From the NCBI RefSeq assembly GCF_004346865.1, contig NZ_SMGR01000002.1:186001-250000 (forward strand): a stretch of 64,000 nt of DNA, given 5' to 3'. Both the position numbers and the translations under genes were made by a program. This document shows positions 35,530 to 45,308 of this stretch, in pieces; the stretch's first letter is position 1; each line of letters begins with the position of its first letter. The notes beneath the pieces are model-generated. The model made no database searches. It saw only the letters and a list, made by a program, of their open reading frames with translations, and was not told where the DNA came from. Source of the DNA: Shimia isoporae. Lineage in GTDB: Bacteria > Pseudomonadota > Alphaproteobacteria > Rhodobacterales > Rhodobacteraceae.

Positions 35530-36860
35530 TGCGTGACCTCCTCTTCGCCCATCAACCAGCCGGTTACGGAACGGCGCTTGTCAAAAACCTGCTTTGCGGC
35601 GGCTATGATGTCTTCCTCGGTCACTGCCTGCAAAATCTCCGGCCAAGCCTGAATGTCCTCGATCTCCAACCCAGCGGTCAGCGCGCGCCCGTACCGGTTG
35701 GCTACGCTGTTCACACTGTCGCGTTCATAAATCTGGGCTGCGCGCAGTTGCATTTTGATACGATCAAGCTGATCACTATCCACACCGGTCTCGATAAACT
35801 CGGCAACAACCGCGTCCATCGCAACTTCGGCTTCCTCCAGCGACACGCCTGGTACAGGAACCACTACGAAATCAAACGTGGTCTCATCCAGAGACGTTCC
35901 GTTATACCAGCTCGCCGCATACACAACCTTCTTTTGCTCGAACTGCAATTTCTGGCTCAGTATCGAGGTCTGTCCACCTCCCAAGATTTCCGCAAGCAAA
36001 GTCAACGCGGCGGCTGTCTCCTGATCACCAGGGTTGCGTTCAGGCGCGAGGTATGAGCGCGTGACATATGGTTGGGCGACCCTCGGGTCTTCGTACGTTA
36101 ACCGACGCGGACTGATTTGCGGCGGCTCTTTGGTTCGCACCCGCTCGGGCAAATCCGGATTGGCAGGAATGACACCGTAGTACTTTTCTGCCAGCGCCTT
36201 TACATCTTCTGGATCGACATCACCGGCTACGAGTAGGATCGCATTATTGGGAGCATAATATGTGTCATAGAATTCCCGCGCATCTTCCAGCGATAACGCT
36301 TCCATTTCATGCCGCCAGCCGATTACAGGAACCCCGTACCGATGGTTCTGATACTGCGCCGCACTCAGTTGTTCGCGAAACAGAGAACCGGGACTGTTTT
36401 CAACCCGTTGATTGCGCTCCTCAATGATAACGTCCCGTTCGGTCAGCACTTCTTCGGGCTGCAGGAGCAGGTTTACCATCCTGTCGCTTTCCATCTGCAT
36501 CATCAGCTCGAGCCGGTCGCTGGCAACACGCTGGTGGTAGGCCGTCATGTCGTAACTGGTGAATGCATTGTCCCGTCCGCCATTGGCTGCAACGGTGGCA
36601 GAAAACTCGCCACTCTCCATGTTTTCCGTGCTTTTGAACAGCAGGTGTTCGAGAAAGTGCGCAATGCCGGACACACCGGGCTTCTCATCGGCTGATCCAG
36701 CTTTGTACCAGACCATATGCATCACCACTGGTGCGCGATGGTCTTCAACGACCACCACCTGCATTCCGTTGTCCAGCATGAAATCGGTGACGAGTTCGTT
36801 GGCGCGCAATGGCAAGGCGAATACCGCCGCACCAAGGGCCAATGCAAAGAGTCGCAACAT
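35526..36860 (-). CDS. M16 family zinc peptidase, catalytic subunit
   Basis: A 444-residue exported insulinase-type peptidase. After a signal peptide (MLRLFALALGAAVFALPLRA) it carries the inverted zinc motif HFLEH (His68, Glu71, His72), with the downstream glutamate in ENQ/EERNQR segments typical of the family. It would degrade peptides in the periplasm together with the coupled non-catalytic subunit. It lies downstream of the DUF3035 lipoprotein gene with a gap of about 120 bases. Confidence 0.93.
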   Translation of the reverse strand: MLRLFALALGAAVFALPLRANELVTDFMLDNGMQVVVVEDHRAPVVMHMVWYKAGSADEKPGVSGIAHFLEHLLFKSTENMESGEFSATVAANGGRDNAFTSYDMTAYHQRVASDRLELMMQMESDRMVNLLLQPEEVLTERDVIIEERNQRVENSPGSLFREQLSAAQYQNHRYGVPVIGWRHEMEALSLEDAREFYDTYYAPNNAILLVAGDVDPEDVKALAEKYYGVIPANPDLPERVRTKEPPQISPRRLTYEDPRVAQPYVTRSYLAPERNPGDQETAAALTLLAEILGGGQTSILSQKLQFEQKKVVYAASWYNGTSLDETTFDFVVVPVPGVSLEEAEVAMDAVVAEFIETGVDSDQLDRIKMQLRAAQIYERDSVNSVANRYGRALTAGLEIEDIQAWPEILQAVTEEDIIAAAKQVFDKRRSVTGWLMGEEEVTQ

Positions 36861-36977
36861 GCGAAAAAGCTCCGTTTTAACCGCTTGTCTGGATAGTTAC
36901 GCTACGGCCGAGCAGCTTCAAGTGATCAAACGGTTTTGTGACGAGATGCCAGCGTGAAATCGCCAGACGCGTGCAGT

Positions 36978-37493
36978 TTATTCCGTCGCTGGGGCCGCAG
37001 GCGTCTTTGCGCCGGCCCGACGCCAGCGCCACCATTCATCGACTTCCTCAAGATCCTGCGGCGCATAGACCTTTTCATAGATGTTGGTCTTTTTCAGACG
37101 GATCTGTGTGAAGCGACCGCGTTTCTTGCGGAATTCTTCATCCTCAAGACGGGTGGTCTGGCGGATGTCCGCAGTGCGGCCATTTCGCGAAGCATACGTC
37201 ACAAGGGCCGCGTCAGCCGAAGCAATCTGATTGGTATTCTCACGGCTTGGTGCGCGTCCACCCAAGGCCACCATCGCATCGCCCACCGGATCAAGATCTG
37301 TCCGGTTCACGCCGCCCGGTGCCGGCAATGGCAAGGCGTTGTAATCTTTGGGTTGGGTCAGCTCTTTGCCCGGAATAATGCGGAACTCGTCCGGACCGTC
37401 CGAATTGTTGGGCATGGTGCGCAAAGTCTTGTCTCCGCTGCATGCCGCAAGGCCTGCAACCAATCCTAAAATCAACAGACGTGACACGTGCAT
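36978..37493 (-). CDS. DUF3035 lipoprotein
   Basis: A 171-residue protein with a lipoprotein signal (LLILGLVAGLAAC, Cys18) and a DUF3035-like body (DEFRIIPGKELTQPKDYNALPLPAPGG). The C-terminus is basic and tryptophan-rich (EWWRWRRAG). Function is unknown. The start at 37493 has GGAGG nine bases upstream. It lies just downstream of lspA, the enzyme that would process its signal peptide. Confidence 0.88.
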   Translation of the reverse strand: MHVSRLLILGLVAGLAACSGDKTLRTMPNNSDGPDEFRIIPGKELTQPKDYNALPLPAPGGVNRTDLDPVGDAMVALGGRAPSRENTNQIASADAALVTYASRNGRTADIRQTTRLEDEEFRKKRGRFTQIRLKKTNIYEKVYAPQDLEEVDEWWRWRRAGAKTPAAPATE

Positions 37494-37546
37494 TCGCACA
37501 CCTCCAACACAGTTGCGCCAAGGTTTAGCGCATTCAAACTTCGACG

Positions 37547-38017
37547 TCACGCCTCTCTTTTGCCGCCGCCAAAGATCACTAACCCAATTGCCCCCGCAAA
37601 AATCCATACATCCGCGAGGTTGAACGCGAAGGGGTTGTCGATCCCGCAGCATGACATGTTCAGAAAGTCCGCCACGGCCCCGTAAATCAGGCGATCCACC
37701 ACATTACCGATGGCACCACCAATCAATAAGCCAGCGCTGATCAGCCCCCACTTGCCGGGCGGTTCACGCCTGATCCAGACCAGCACAAACACAGAAATGG
37801 CCAACGCGACTGCGACCAGCACCCAACGCGCCGCTTCAGGGCTTCCAGACAAAAGGCCGAAATTGATGCCGTCGTTCCACGCCATGTGAAACCGCAGAAG
37901 CGGTGGCAGCACGTCCATGGCGATGATCTCGCGAAGGTTGAGCATATGCACCACAGCATATTTACTCGCTTGATCGGTAATGAAGGCCCAAAAGCCTGCC
38001 CAGAATACCAGACGCAT
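37547..38017 (-). CDS. lspA: lipoprotein signal peptidase
   Basis: Inner-membrane aspartyl peptidase of 156 residues that cleaves prolipoprotein signals. It has four hydrophobic segments. The catalytic aspartates are Asp108 in GNVVDRLIYGAVADF and Asp136 in FNLADVWIF. Length and motif spacing are normal. It sits between purH and a lipoprotein gene on the same strand. Confidence 0.96.
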   Translation of the reverse strand: MRLVFWAGFWAFITDQASKYAVVHMLNLREIIAMDVLPPLLRFHMAWNDGINFGLLSGSPEAARWVLVAVALAISVFVLVWIRREPPGKWGLISAGLLIGGAIGNVVDRLIYGAVADFLNMSCCGIDNPFAFNLADVWIFAGAIGLVIFGGGKREA

Positions 38018-38098
38018 ATTGCGTCCCCCTAACTGCCCGTCTGCCTCGTGCCGCTTTGCAGCACCCTTGGTTTTGTTGGCGCTATCGTAAGCGCTATC

Positions 38099-38131
38099 GG
38101 CCTTCGCAACAAGGAAATAGCCGCGAAGGCC
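38099..38131. other. hairpin between purH and lspA
   Basis: GGCCTTCGC and GCGAAGGCC form a 9-base perfect stem with a 15-base loop, 21 bases past the purH stop. There is no T-tract, so it may be a Rho-type or RNA-stabilising structure. A short direct repeat GCGCTATCG lies beside it. Confidence 0.45.
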
Positions 38132-38151
38132 CTGATCACCTTTGGCTCACC

Positions 38152-39741
38152 TTAGTGCCGGAAGTGCCGCATGCCCGTAAAGACCATCGCCAGACCGGCT
38201 TCGTCTGCCGCCTTGATCACCTCTTCGTCACGCATCGAACCGCCGGGCTGGATCACGCAAGTGCCGCCAGCAGCGGCCGCTTCGAGCAAGCCGTCAGCAA
38301 AGGGGAAGAATGCGTCAGACGCCACTGCGGAGCCCTTGGCGGGGCTTTCGTCCATGCCCAACTCGTCTGCCATACGTTGCGCCTTGGAGGCTGCCACGTT
38401 GGCACTGTCCAGACGGCTCATCTGACCGGCGCCAACGCCCACGGTTGCGCCGCCTTTGACATAAACAATGGCGTTGGATTTGACGTGTTTCGCGACCTTC
38501 CAGGCAAACAGAAGATCTTCCATCTGTGCGTCTGTCGGCGCCAACTTGGTGACAACCTTAAGGTCATCCTTGCCCACATAACCCACGTCTTTGTCCTGCA
38601 CCAGCACACCACCGGCAACTTGCTTGTAGGCCGTGATTGGCTGACGCGGGTCTGGAAGACCATCGGTCAGCAACAGACGAAGGTTCTTCTTCGCCGCAAA
38701 GATTTCTTTGGCCTCTTCCGACGCGCCCGGCGCAATCACCACCTCAGTGAAGATCTCAACGATCTTCTTGGCGGTGTCCGCATCAAGCGGCTGGTTTAGC
38801 GCCACGATGCCACCGAACGCAGAGGTCCGGTCACAATCAAATGCCTTCTGATAAGCCTCAACCAGAGTTGTTCCCACGGCCACACCACACGGGTTGGCGT
38901 GTTTGATAATCGCCACGGCAGGGCTCACCGCCGGGTCGAACTCAGACACCAGTTCAAACGCCGCATCCGTGTCGTTGATGTTGTTGTAGCTCAGTTCTTT
39001 GCCCTGCAGCTGAGTTGCAGTGGCCACACCGGGGCGACCTGAACCGTCAGTATAGAACGCGGCTTTCTGATGGCTGTTTTCGCCATACCGCAAAGTCTGC
39101 TTCAATTCGCCTGCAAACGCGCGACGCTTTGGGGTTTCAAGCTCAAGCTGCTCCGCCATCCAGGTAGACACAGCTGCGTCGTAGGCTGCCGTTCGCGCGT
39201 AAGCTTTCTGGCTAAGCTTGCGGCGGAATTTGGGACACGTCGCACCCTTGTGCTGATCCATATCGCCCAGCAACGCGTCATAGTCTTCTACGTCCACGAT
39301 GACATTCACGAACGCGGCGTTCTTGGCTGCCGCACGGATCATGGCAGGCCCACCGATGTCGATGTTCTCGATGCAGGTGTCATAATCTGCGCCTGCCGCA
39401 ACCGTAGCCTCGAACGGATAGAGGTTCACAACCAGCAGGTCGATGCCACCAATGCCGTGTTCCTCCATGGCTGCCACATGGGCGTCGTTGTCGCGTAGTG
39501 CCAGCAATCCACCATGCACCTTGGGATGAAGCGTTTTGACACGGCCATCCATCATTTCAGGAAAACCGGTGATTTCAGAAACGTCCTTCACCTCGAGCCC
39601 GGCGTCGCGCATTGCTTTGGCGGAACCTCCGGTGGACAACAGTTCGACGCCGCGCTCGGAAAGAGCTTTGGCAAGGTCGATCAAACCGGTCTTGTCAGAA
39701 ACAGAAATCAGGGCGCGGCGAATAGGCAGCAATTCGGTCAT
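38152..39741 (-). CDS. purH: bifunctional AICAR formyltransferase/IMP cyclohydrolase
   Basis: Catalyses the last two steps of IMP synthesis. It is 529 residues long. The N-terminal MGS-like cyclohydrolase domain shows [26 protein letters not shown] and [15 protein letters not shown]. The C-terminal formyltransferase domain shows [13 protein letters not shown] and the catalytic Lys-His of [11 protein letters not shown]. The ATG at 39741 is preferred to a TTG three codons upstream. Confidence 0.97.
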   Translation of the reverse strand: MTELLPIRRALISVSDKTGLIDLAKALSERGVELLSTGGSAKAMRDAGLEVKDVSEITGFPEMMDGRVKTLHPKVHGGLLALRDNDAHVAAMEEHGIGGIDLLVVNLYPFEATVAAGADYDTCIENIDIGGPAMIRAAAKNAAFVNVIVDVEDYDALLGDMDQHKGATCPKFRRKLSQKAYARTAAYDAAVSTWMAEQLELETPKRRAFAGELKQTLRYGENSHQKAAFYTDGSGRPGVATATQLQGKELSYNNINDTDAAFELVSEFDPAVSPAVAIIKHANPCGVAVGTTLVEAYQKAFDCDRTSAFGGIVALNQPLDADTAKKIVEIFTEVVIAPGASEEAKEIFAAKKNLRLLLTDGLPDPRQPITAYKQVAGGVLVQDKDVGYVGKDDLKVVTKLAPTDAQMEDLLFAWKVAKHVKSNAIVYVKGGATVGVGAGQMSRLDSANVAASKAQRMADELGMDESPAKGSAVASDAFFPFADGLLEAAAAGGTCVIQPGGSMRDEEVIKAADEAGLAMVFTGMRHFRH

Positions 39742-39767
39742 GGGGCGCAAGGGTCCTCGGGCTCAGG

Positions 39768-41504
39768 TTACAAATCTAACTCATCCCGGTTCAGATCCCT
39801 GATCGCCACACCAGTCTCATGCGCTTTGCTCAAAGACCACCGGATGCGCGTCCCATACTGCATTGCGACGCCAGATAGAACGATCTGTTTTGTCGCGCGC
39901 GGTTTTATGCGGCCTTTTTCAAGAAAAACACTGGGCACAAGCTCCATTTTGGCCGCTCCGTCGTGCCGGAACACCCAAACTTCACCGCTTTTGAGGGCAA
40001 TTGAGACCGCTGCCCCACCCATATCAAGACTCGCATCAGCCTCCGGATGGAGATGAAATGCAATGTCATAGGGAATCCCCTGCAACGCCTTCTGGTCCAT
40101 CACCTTGTCAAACTTGCGCTTGTCACCGTCTTCAAGCGCCACAATCAGGTCCTCGCCAGCCATGCCTCGCCCGTCAAAGGTCAGTTCCAGTGTGCGTGCA
40201 TGGGTCAGACCATGCGTTTCTCGATACCCGTCGTGTCCCCCCTGGAACTTTATGCCATCCGGCACCGGAGTGACTTCTATCGGAACATCCTTTGGCCCTT
40301 CGACAAGCTGTTCCTCGCGCCAGCCCTTGCCAATTTTTCCAAGGCGGGAACTGGACAACTCATCGAGCGTCAAAACAGAATGAGACGGCGTGGCCCTGCC
40401 AAACCTCCTCCAATCCTCGCCAAGGCTGCTGCCTGAACCACAATTGACAACCACGGGGCGACGACCACTGGTCAATTCAAACGCAAGGGTCGAGGCATGT
40501 GCATTGGTGGAACTGTCCCCGCTTGGCGGCAAACTGGCGTCAACGACAACGCTGGTTCGCCCTGCACTCAGGCGCGCATACCCCATAGCAAGACCGTCCG
40601 CCTGACGGGTCTTGACCCGACTCTCTGCCAAAGCGTGATCCAAACGTCCGTCGATGCCACGACCACCGCCGTGGAACCGCGCCAATCCACCATCGGAATG
40701 GCGAAGTGTGCGCAGTGTTGGTGCAATGCGTTCTATTGCTTGGACATGCGCCTCGGAAGGCGACAATTCGGCTTCCGTCAACGCTGTGGCCGCCCAAGTC
40801 AGAAGCGTAAAAACTTCAAGCAACTCTTCCGGGTTTCGGGTTGGAATACCACCTTGTTCATCAACCTGTTTCCGACATTCCCTGTCCAACGCCTTCAGCG
40901 CTGGCGCCACATGCTGCGACATGCCTTCAAGGGCGAGACCGGCATAAATAAGCCCTGTCAAAGCCTCGAAGCGGGGAAGCCCGGGCAAACTGGTACGCCA
41001 GCGGCGGCTCAGGAATATCGTCTGTTGCGCCAAAGATTTGTAGAAGTCTTCAGACTGCTCTGGGCTACGCGCCCGCAGGAGAAACAGAGCATGACTGATC
41101 CAGCGGATAAGCCGGCGTCCCGTTAAATCTGGCGTCCATCCCGGGCCGCGTCCACGCCCGTACTCTGCGATCCAGCCCCAAACCCAGTCCTGCCCACGGT
41201 CCCGTGCAGGCGCATCGCCGACAGCGGCCAGGTCGTCAAGCCACGCAAATCCGTGAAGTTCCTGAGCAAAAACTTCATCCGGTGCATCCAGAGACCACAT
41301 AGACGTGTTCTGAGCCGTCAAAAGATGTCCGGCAAAAAGGAAGTTTCCCGCCACCAGCTGCTTGCCACGCGCATATAAACCGATGGTGCGCGGCTCCGGC
41401 ATCGACGTGAAACCGGTTGCCGGACTGGCCATCGTGCTGATCCGCGCATGCACGCGATGCATCAGCCGCGTGCCGCGTGCTGATATGCCGTTAGGGTTGG
41501 ACAT
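39768..41504 (-). CDS. heparinase II/III family protein
   Basis: A 578-residue protein with an alpha-barrel N-terminal half (YGRGRGPGWTPDLTGRRLIRWISHALFLL) and a C-terminal heparinase II/III beta-sandwich (VVNCGSGSSLGEDWRRFGRATPSHSVLTLDE; FHLHPEADASLDMGG). No signal peptide is seen, unlike classical secreted lyases. It is conserved between rsmB and purH in related bacteria, which suggests a cell-envelope rather than a nutrient role; that is inference. The start has a GAGG/AGAGAG region upstream. Confidence 0.88.
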   Translation of the reverse strand: MSNPNGISARGTRLMHRVHARISTMASPATGFTSMPEPRTIGLYARGKQLVAGNFLFAGHLLTAQNTSMWSLDAPDEVFAQELHGFAWLDDLAAVGDAPARDRGQDWVWGWIAEYGRGRGPGWTPDLTGRRLIRWISHALFLLRARSPEQSEDFYKSLAQQTIFLSRRWRTSLPGLPRFEALTGLIYAGLALEGMSQHVAPALKALDRECRKQVDEQGGIPTRNPEELLEVFTLLTWAATALTEAELSPSEAHVQAIERIAPTLRTLRHSDGGLARFHGGGRGIDGRLDHALAESRVKTRQADGLAMGYARLSAGRTSVVVDASLPPSGDSSTNAHASTLAFELTSGRRPVVVNCGSGSSLGEDWRRFGRATPSHSVLTLDELSSSRLGKIGKGWREEQLVEGPKDVPIEVTPVPDGIKFQGGHDGYRETHGLTHARTLELTFDGRGMAGEDLIVALEDGDKRKFDKVMDQKALQGIPYDIAFHLHPEADASLDMGGAAVSIALKSGEVWVFRHDGAAKMELVPSVFLEKGRIKPRATKQIVLSGVAMQYGTRIRWSLSKAHETGVAIRDLNRDELDL

Positions 41505-41640
41505 TCACTCTCTGCCTCTACGCTCTTTGGCGTTTTGCACAGAGTTTAGCGGGGTTGTCTGCACAAGTCACCGATTCAGTTGCGGCGGCCTCAAGTGTAG
41601 CTGGGAAAGGCTAACGAATGTGTACCTTGTGAACGGCGCG

Positions 41641-42909
41641 TTACTCCCTGCGCAGCATCGCCATATAGAATCCGTCCATGCCTCCGCGCGCGGCCCAATA
41701 ATCAGGTCTCAGACGCAGACCGCCTTCTTCGGTAACCCATTCAGGGTCAACGCCACCCACCAAAAGCGCCTCGCGATCCACACGAACACCGGACCATCGC
41801 GCCAAGGCCTCCTCAACCTGTACTTCACCTTCGTCAGGCAACAGGGAGCAGGTGCAAAACACAAGACGCCCACCCGGTTTCAAAAGTCCAAGTGCATGGT
41901 CAATAAACACTTCCTGCAATCCGATCAGGTCACCGAATTCGCTGCCGTCTTTTGCAAAGGGCAGGTCCGGATGCCTTCGCATGGTTCCCGTCGCAGAGCA
42001 GGGCGCATCCAGAAGGATTGCGTCATACTCACCACCCTGCGCCATAACGTCACCAACCACCAACTTTGCCGTGAGGCCTGTTCGCTTTAGGTTTTCCTCG
42101 ACGCGCGCCATCCGCGAGGGGTTGTCATCTACAGCCGTTACCTCCGCGCCTGCGGCCGCCAACTGCATGGTCTTGCCCCCCGGAGCGGCGCACAAGTCCA
42201 GAACTTTTTCGCCGGGCTTCACGTCCAGAATTTTTGCGGGTAAGGCCGCGGCAGCGTCCTGAACCCACCAGTCGCCTTCGGTGTAACCCGACAAGGCTGA
42301 TACTTGTTGACCGACTGAAACACGAACAGAGCCGGTTGGCAGCAGGTCTCCTTCAACAACTTTTGCTAGCGCTTCAGGATCTCCTTTGGCAGTCAAATCC
42401 AAAGGCGCACCCGCAAAATGCGCGGCCTCGATGCCCAGCATAACTTCGCTGCCATAGGCCTGCACCAAAGGCTTGCGCAACCACTTTGGCATGCGCGGAA
42501 TACGCAGACGATCCCATTCGGCCTGCCCTTCGGCATCAACCTTGCGCAGCACCGCATTCACCAGCCCCTTCAGCTTCGATTGGTGTTTGTTTTTTGAAAT
42601 GATCTCGACAGCGTCATTCACCACGCCGTGCGCCGCGCCACCCTGGCACAGTTCCACGGTTCCGAGGCGCAAAACGTTCTGCACCGTCATCGCAGGAACT
42701 TTCTTCAGGTGCTTTTGCAAAACCCTGTCCGCGCGTTCCAAACCGCGCAGAGTATCGACCGCCAGACGTTGGGCACGAGCCCGTTCGGCAGGTTCCAACC
42801 GCTCCAGTGCACCGCTTCCGATGACCTCCGACAAAAGCCGGCCTTCGCCAAGAACCTGATCCAACAGGTAAACAGCACTGCGGCGGGTCTGCATTCCGGA
42901 TTTTGACAT
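41641..42909 (-). CDS. rsmB: 16S rRNA (cytosine-C5)-methyltransferase RsmB
   Basis: Methylates C967 of 16S rRNA in E. coli. It is 422 residues long. The N-terminal NusB-like RNA-binding domain (SAVYLLDQVLGEGRLLSEV) is followed by the SAM-binding methyltransferase domain: VLDLCAAPGGKTMQLAAAGA, the LDAPCSATGTMRRHPDL motif and the catalytic cysteine in VFCTCSLLPDE. The start at 42909 has AAAGG upstream. It is divergent from the SdhAF4-like gene. Confidence 0.96.
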   Translation of the reverse strand: MSKSGMQTRRSAVYLLDQVLGEGRLLSEVIGSGALERLEPAERARAQRLAVDTLRGLERADRVLQKHLKKVPAMTVQNVLRLGTVELCQGGAAHGVVNDAVEIISKNKHQSKLKGLVNAVLRKVDAEGQAEWDRLRIPRMPKWLRKPLVQAYGSEVMLGIEAAHFAGAPLDLTAKGDPEALAKVVEGDLLPTGSVRVSVGQQVSALSGYTEGDWWVQDAAAALPAKILDVKPGEKVLDLCAAPGGKTMQLAAAGAEVTAVDDNPSRMARVEENLKRTGLTAKLVVGDVMAQGGEYDAILLDAPCSATGTMRRHPDLPFAKDGSEFGDLIGLQEVFIDHALGLLKPGGRLVFCTCSLLPDEGEVQVEEALARWSGVRVDREALLVGGVDPEWVTEEGGLRLRPDYWAARGGMDGFYMAMLRRE

Positions 42910-43011
42910 CGCTGGCCTTTCTCGTGCGACTCTAGAGAACCTTGTCGTTCCCGAAGGCGCGCGTATATCAAGGGCATACTCCAAAAGAAAGCCCGCGCGA
43001 AAGGACTGGCC

Positions 43012-43191
43012 ATGAGCGACGACAGCCAAAAGGATCTCCCCGAAGCCGCGAAGCGCGCTTTGGCCGAAGCCGAGGAACGCCGCCGGAAAGCCAAAGCCCT
43101 CGAGTTGCCAACCGAACTGGGAGGCCGCGACGGGCCTGAACCTGTTCGCTACGGCGATTGGGAGAAAAAAGGTCTGGCGATTGACTTCTGA
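43012..43191 (+). CDS. small DUF1674 protein, SdhAF4-like
   Basis: A 59-residue protein that is easy to miss because of its size. The charged N-terminus (MSDDSQKDLPEAAKRALAEA) is followed by the conserved tail PEPVRYGDWEKKGLAIDF, the hallmark of DUF1674 / succinate dehydrogenase assembly factor 4. In mitochondria SDHAF4 binds the flavinylated SdhA subunit and promotes its assembly. The ATG at 43012 has AAAGGA upstream. It diverges from rsmB. Confidence 0.9.
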   Translation: MSDDSQKDLPEAAKRALAEAEERRRKAKALELPTELGGRDGPEPVRYGDWEKKGLAIDF

Positions 43192-43200
43192 GGACTATTC

Positions 43201-43228
43201 GCAGCCACGCCCTCGCGGGCGCGGCTGC
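43201..43228. terminator. strong hairpin between convergent genes
   Basis: GCAGCC–A–CGCCC pairs with GGGCG–C–GGCTGC around a TCGC loop, eleven pairs with one mismatch. It lies between the SdhAF4-like stop and the ABC permease stop. No T-tract follows on either strand, so its use as an intrinsic terminator is uncertain. Confidence 0.5.
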
Positions 43229-43241
43229 AGATGCCAAAAAT

Positions 43242-45308
43242 TCAAAGGCCCAGCGCCTTGCGCCGATCTTCGGCAAACCCCTGAACCAAACGATCAGCAA
43301 CCAGCGCCAGAATAGCCATGGCCGCACCGGCAGTCACACCAAGTCCGACATCGGCTTGTCCCAATGCCAGATAAATGGATTGACCAAGACCGGTCGTGCC
43401 GATCAGTGCCGCAATCACCAGCATGGCAAAGGCATACAGGATGGTCTGGTTCAAACCCAACAGGATGGTTGGCGCCGCATAGGGCCCGCGCACCTCGAAC
43501 ATGGTCTGCCATTTTCCTGCACCACTGGCCGTGGCCGCTTCGATCATATCCTCAGGCGTCGAAACCAGGCCCTGACGCGTGTAGCGGATCATCGGCACAA
43601 CCGCATACATGCAAATCGCCAGAAATGCGGAAAATTCGCCGATCTGGAAGAACATCAGAACTGGGATCAGAAACACAAACAACGGAATGGTCTGCAGCAT
43701 ATCACATATCGGCCGCACGACGGTCCAAACCCGGGCACTCATAGCACTCAAAAAACCCAGTACGCCGCCTACCAAAGCACAGGCTGCAACAGATGCGCCG
43801 CTCAGATAAAGCGACAGCATTGCACGTTCCCAAAGGCCGGAAATCAGGATCAGGCCGAGCAGGATAACCACCAGACGTACGAGCTTCCAGCCACTTGCAA
43901 CCCAGCCCAAAGCAGCCGCCCCGATTAGGATCAGAGGCCACGGCGCTTGTGCAATCCCGATTTCAAGAAACAATGCAGCGATCACGACGACCGCGCCCGC
44001 GGTAACATGGTCTCGCCACGCCAGAATTCCACCGATCACGGCGGCGGCGGCAAACCAGGCCATGCTGTGCATTGCAGTCCACTGGAAACCCCAGGTGAAC
44101 GGCAAAACCGCGTCTGCAAGACCAATACGCAAAGGCAAAAGGCCAAAGAACATCGATGAGTTCTTGACCGAGTCCAACGCAGCGCCATTGTTGGCGGTAA
44201 AGGTGCCGACGCCTTTGTCGACCGCCTCGGCAACGCCATCCAGAAGCGCGATACCACTCGGGTTCCAACCGGCGATCATCGACCAGACTGCCACCATCAC
44301 ACCAGCCGCAAAGATCCCGGCTGCCACCCTTTTACTCTGAGATGGACGAGGCTCAGCCAACGCCGCCGACATCCGGTCAATCACAACCGCGAAGACAACA
44401 ATCACGGTCCCTGCAAGAAAGGCCGGACCGAACTGAGCCTTGCGCATCGTCAAAAGTACTTCCCAGCCAATGTCTTTGAACCCGCCAATTACGGCGGCGA
44501 TAATGACCATCGACAACGCAGCCATAAGGCACTGGTTGAATCCCACCATGATCTGCTGGCCTGCGGCGGGAATCTCGATCAAAAACAACTGTTGCCTGCG
44601 CGTGCCACCCGACATTACCGCGGCCTCCCGGATTTCGGGCTCCACACGCTCAAGTCCCAAAAGCACATTCCGCGCCATCGGCGGCGCCGCATAAATAGCC
44701 GAGGCAATGAGACCGACCACCGGTCCAAAGCCGAACAACACAATCAGGGGTGTCAGGTAGGCAAATGTCGGAACAGTTTGCATAACATCAAGCAAGCCAT
44801 TGACCGCGCTTTTTAACCGTGGGACTTCAAATGCTAGAATTCCAATGGCCATGCCGAGAACCACCGCCAGCGGAACGGATACCGTCACCAAAGCCAGCGT
44901 GTTCATGCCTTCGGCCCAATACCCGGAAATCACCACGAACCCGAGTCCCAGGAAACCCAACGCAGCAAGCCGAACCCCACCGATCAACCAGCCAATGGCG
45001 GTCACGGCCCCCACAATCAAAGGCCACGGCGCGCCACCGAGCACGGCACCGACCCACTCCATGGGAAATCCAAGCAAAAAAGAGAAAAACCGCGCAACCG
45101 GCTTAAACACGCCAAGAAACCAGCTTACAACAGCACCAACCCATTCGGTCATGGGCACTGTCAGGGCGTCAGGCCATGCCACCAGCCATTCAAATTGCGC
45201 GCCGAGCAGACGACAAGTAATCCCAACCGCCAAAACCAGCAAAGCTGCCTTGGCTCCACGCGTCAAATCCAAACCGCGGCGATCAGACACCTCTTCGACA
45301 ACGGCCAT
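43242..45308 (-). CDS. quaternary-amine ABC transporter permease, two fused domains
   Basis: A 688-residue inner-membrane protein holding two copies of the ProW/OpuAB permease domain. Each copy has the EAA-like loop: GVERVEPEIREAAVMSGGT-type in the first (LERVEPEIREAAVMSGGTRRQ) and STPEDMIEAATASGAGKWQ in the second. A single protein could replace the usual permease homodimer. The substrate is probably glycine betaine, choline, TMAO or a similar compound. Its start shares one base with the ATPase stop (TGATG). Confidence 0.92.
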   Translation of the reverse strand: MAVVEEVSDRRGLDLTRGAKAALLVLAVGITCRLLGAQFEWLVAWPDALTVPMTEWVGAVVSWFLGVFKPVARFFSFLLGFPMEWVGAVLGGAPWPLIVGAVTAIGWLIGGVRLAALGFLGLGFVVISGYWAEGMNTLALVTVSVPLAVVLGMAIGILAFEVPRLKSAVNGLLDVMQTVPTFAYLTPLIVLFGFGPVVGLIASAIYAAPPMARNVLLGLERVEPEIREAAVMSGGTRRQQLFLIEIPAAGQQIMVGFNQCLMAALSMVIIAAVIGGFKDIGWEVLLTMRKAQFGPAFLAGTVIVVFAVVIDRMSAALAEPRPSQSKRVAAGIFAAGVMVAVWSMIAGWNPSGIALLDGVAEAVDKGVGTFTANNGAALDSVKNSSMFFGLLPLRIGLADAVLPFTWGFQWTAMHSMAWFAAAAVIGGILAWRDHVTAGAVVVIAALFLEIGIAQAPWPLILIGAAALGWVASGWKLVRLVVILLGLILISGLWERAMLSLYLSGASVAACALVGGVLGFLSAMSARVWTVVRPICDMLQTIPLFVFLIPVLMFFQIGEFSAFLAICMYAVVPMIRYTRQGLVSTPEDMIEAATASGAGKWQTMFEVRGPYAAPTILLGLNQTILYAFAMLVIAALIGTTGLGQSIYLALGQADVGLGVTAGAAMAILALVADRLVQGFAEDRRKALGL

